NCBI GenBank assembly: GCA_036023115.1
Contig: JAYKKT010000046.1
Span: 5,230,001 to 5,294,000 of the forward strand
Source of the DNA: Brasenia schreberi
Taxonomy: Eukaryota; Streptophyta; Magnoliopsida; Nymphaeales; Cabombaceae
Length of the DNA stretch: 64,000 nucleotides
Reading direction: 5' to 3'
Made by a program: the position numbers and the translations under genes. The notes beneath the pieces were generated by a model. The model was given only the letters and a program-made list of their open reading frames with translations, was not told the DNA's origin and ran no database searches. How positions within the stretch are numbered: the first letter of the stretch is position 1; each line of letters opens with the position of its first letter. This document shows, in pieces, positions 63,563 to 64,000 of this stretch.

Positions 63563-63734
63563 AGACAACCGCAAATGCGAAAAACTAGTTACTTTCCCTT
63601 AGCTTCACCTGAATGAACATTACAGGAAAATTCACCACCAGAAATCTGCTTCAACAAAGCCTCCCAATATAAATACAGGGATGAATCATCATCTACATCA
63701 AGGAACACTTGCCACACCTATAATATTTATTTTG

Positions 63735-63835
63735 GCAACAGGGAGGTCAAAGTCAGGCATGCATGTCTCCAGAATTGAACTCACGACCTGCATCTTGTGA
63801 GTCGGGCACCCAGGCTATAATTAATTTTAACCCAT
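63735..63835 (-). mobile_element. tRNA-derived SINE copy (antisense)
   Basis: The minus strand reads GACTCACAAGATGCAGGTCG, then TGAGTTCAATTCTGGAG, an intact-looking box B. Confidence 0.55.
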
Positions 63836-64000
63836 CACGACTGCAACTTGTTAGATGATCCGACTCAAACCCAGCCCTCACAGTGAATAGGAATGGAACC
63901 GAGTTATAGTGTATTGGATTTGGTTCTAAACTTTATACCCATTAAAAACACACACAGCTGAGCCCGGCTTTTATTCCAAGCTCGAATCACCTTGCAGAAG

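Larger units (their letters stand above)
62542..64000. other. 3' flank and spacer to the window end
   Basis: No further exon is recognised. Two SINE copies lie at 63.43 and 63.74 kb; a minus-strand open frame at 62.55-62.79 kb overlaps the presumed 3' untranslated region and has no known motif. Confidence 0.5.

Overview
This is plant nuclear DNA, with genes typical of a flowering plant. Long AT-rich spacers are crowded with (TA)n, (GA)n and (CT)n microsatellites, the genes have short exons and GT-AG introns, and plant-type repeats (tRNA-derived SINEs, RTE-type LINE ends, MITEs) lie between them. The (TA)n(GA)n texture and the protein sequences gave me the impression of an early-diverging angiosperm such as a water lily, but that is inference; the sequence does not fix the species.

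Five genes look intact. In order they are: a DEDDh organelle exonuclease of the DPD1 type (+, 13.9-19.6 kb, 3 coding exons, 337 aa); a Di19 drought-induced zinc-binding protein (+, 25.4-29.4 kb, 5 exons, about 219 aa), which carries a textbook U12-type AT-AC intron; a class-B GATA factor with the C-terminal LLM domain (+, 40.0-40.6 kb, 3 exons, 137 aa); an importin-alpha nuclear import receptor (-, 51.9-48.6 kb, 10 coding exons, 529 aa); and a small J-domain protein (+, 56.5-57.4 kb, 5 exons, 167 aa). All exon joins given here were checked for phase by hand.

Between them lie broken genes: an unidentified membrane/secreted-type gene with a stop and a frameshift (4.0-4.7 kb); an internal four-exon piece of ATP-citrate lyase subunit B with intact splice sites but no ends (5.5-6.8 kb, -); two neprosin-type (DUF239) gene remnants from a tandem duplication (31.0-32.7 and 34.1-36.2 kb); and two pieces of a heavy-metal-associated (HMA) domain protein, the N-terminal half on the minus strand at 59 kb and the proline-rich C-terminal half on the plus strand at 62 kb.

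The rest is repeat-rich spacer: 0-13 kb (microsatellites, MITEs), 19.6-25.4 kb (LINE and CACTA-like ends), 29.4-31 kb, 32.7-34.1 kb, 36.2-39.7 kb, 40.6-48.5 kb, 52.2-56.5 kb and 59-64 kb. The intact genes belong to unrelated processes (organelle DNA turnover, stress signalling, transcription, nuclear import, chaperoning). There is no operon or gene cluster, only ordinary eukaryotic neighbours.
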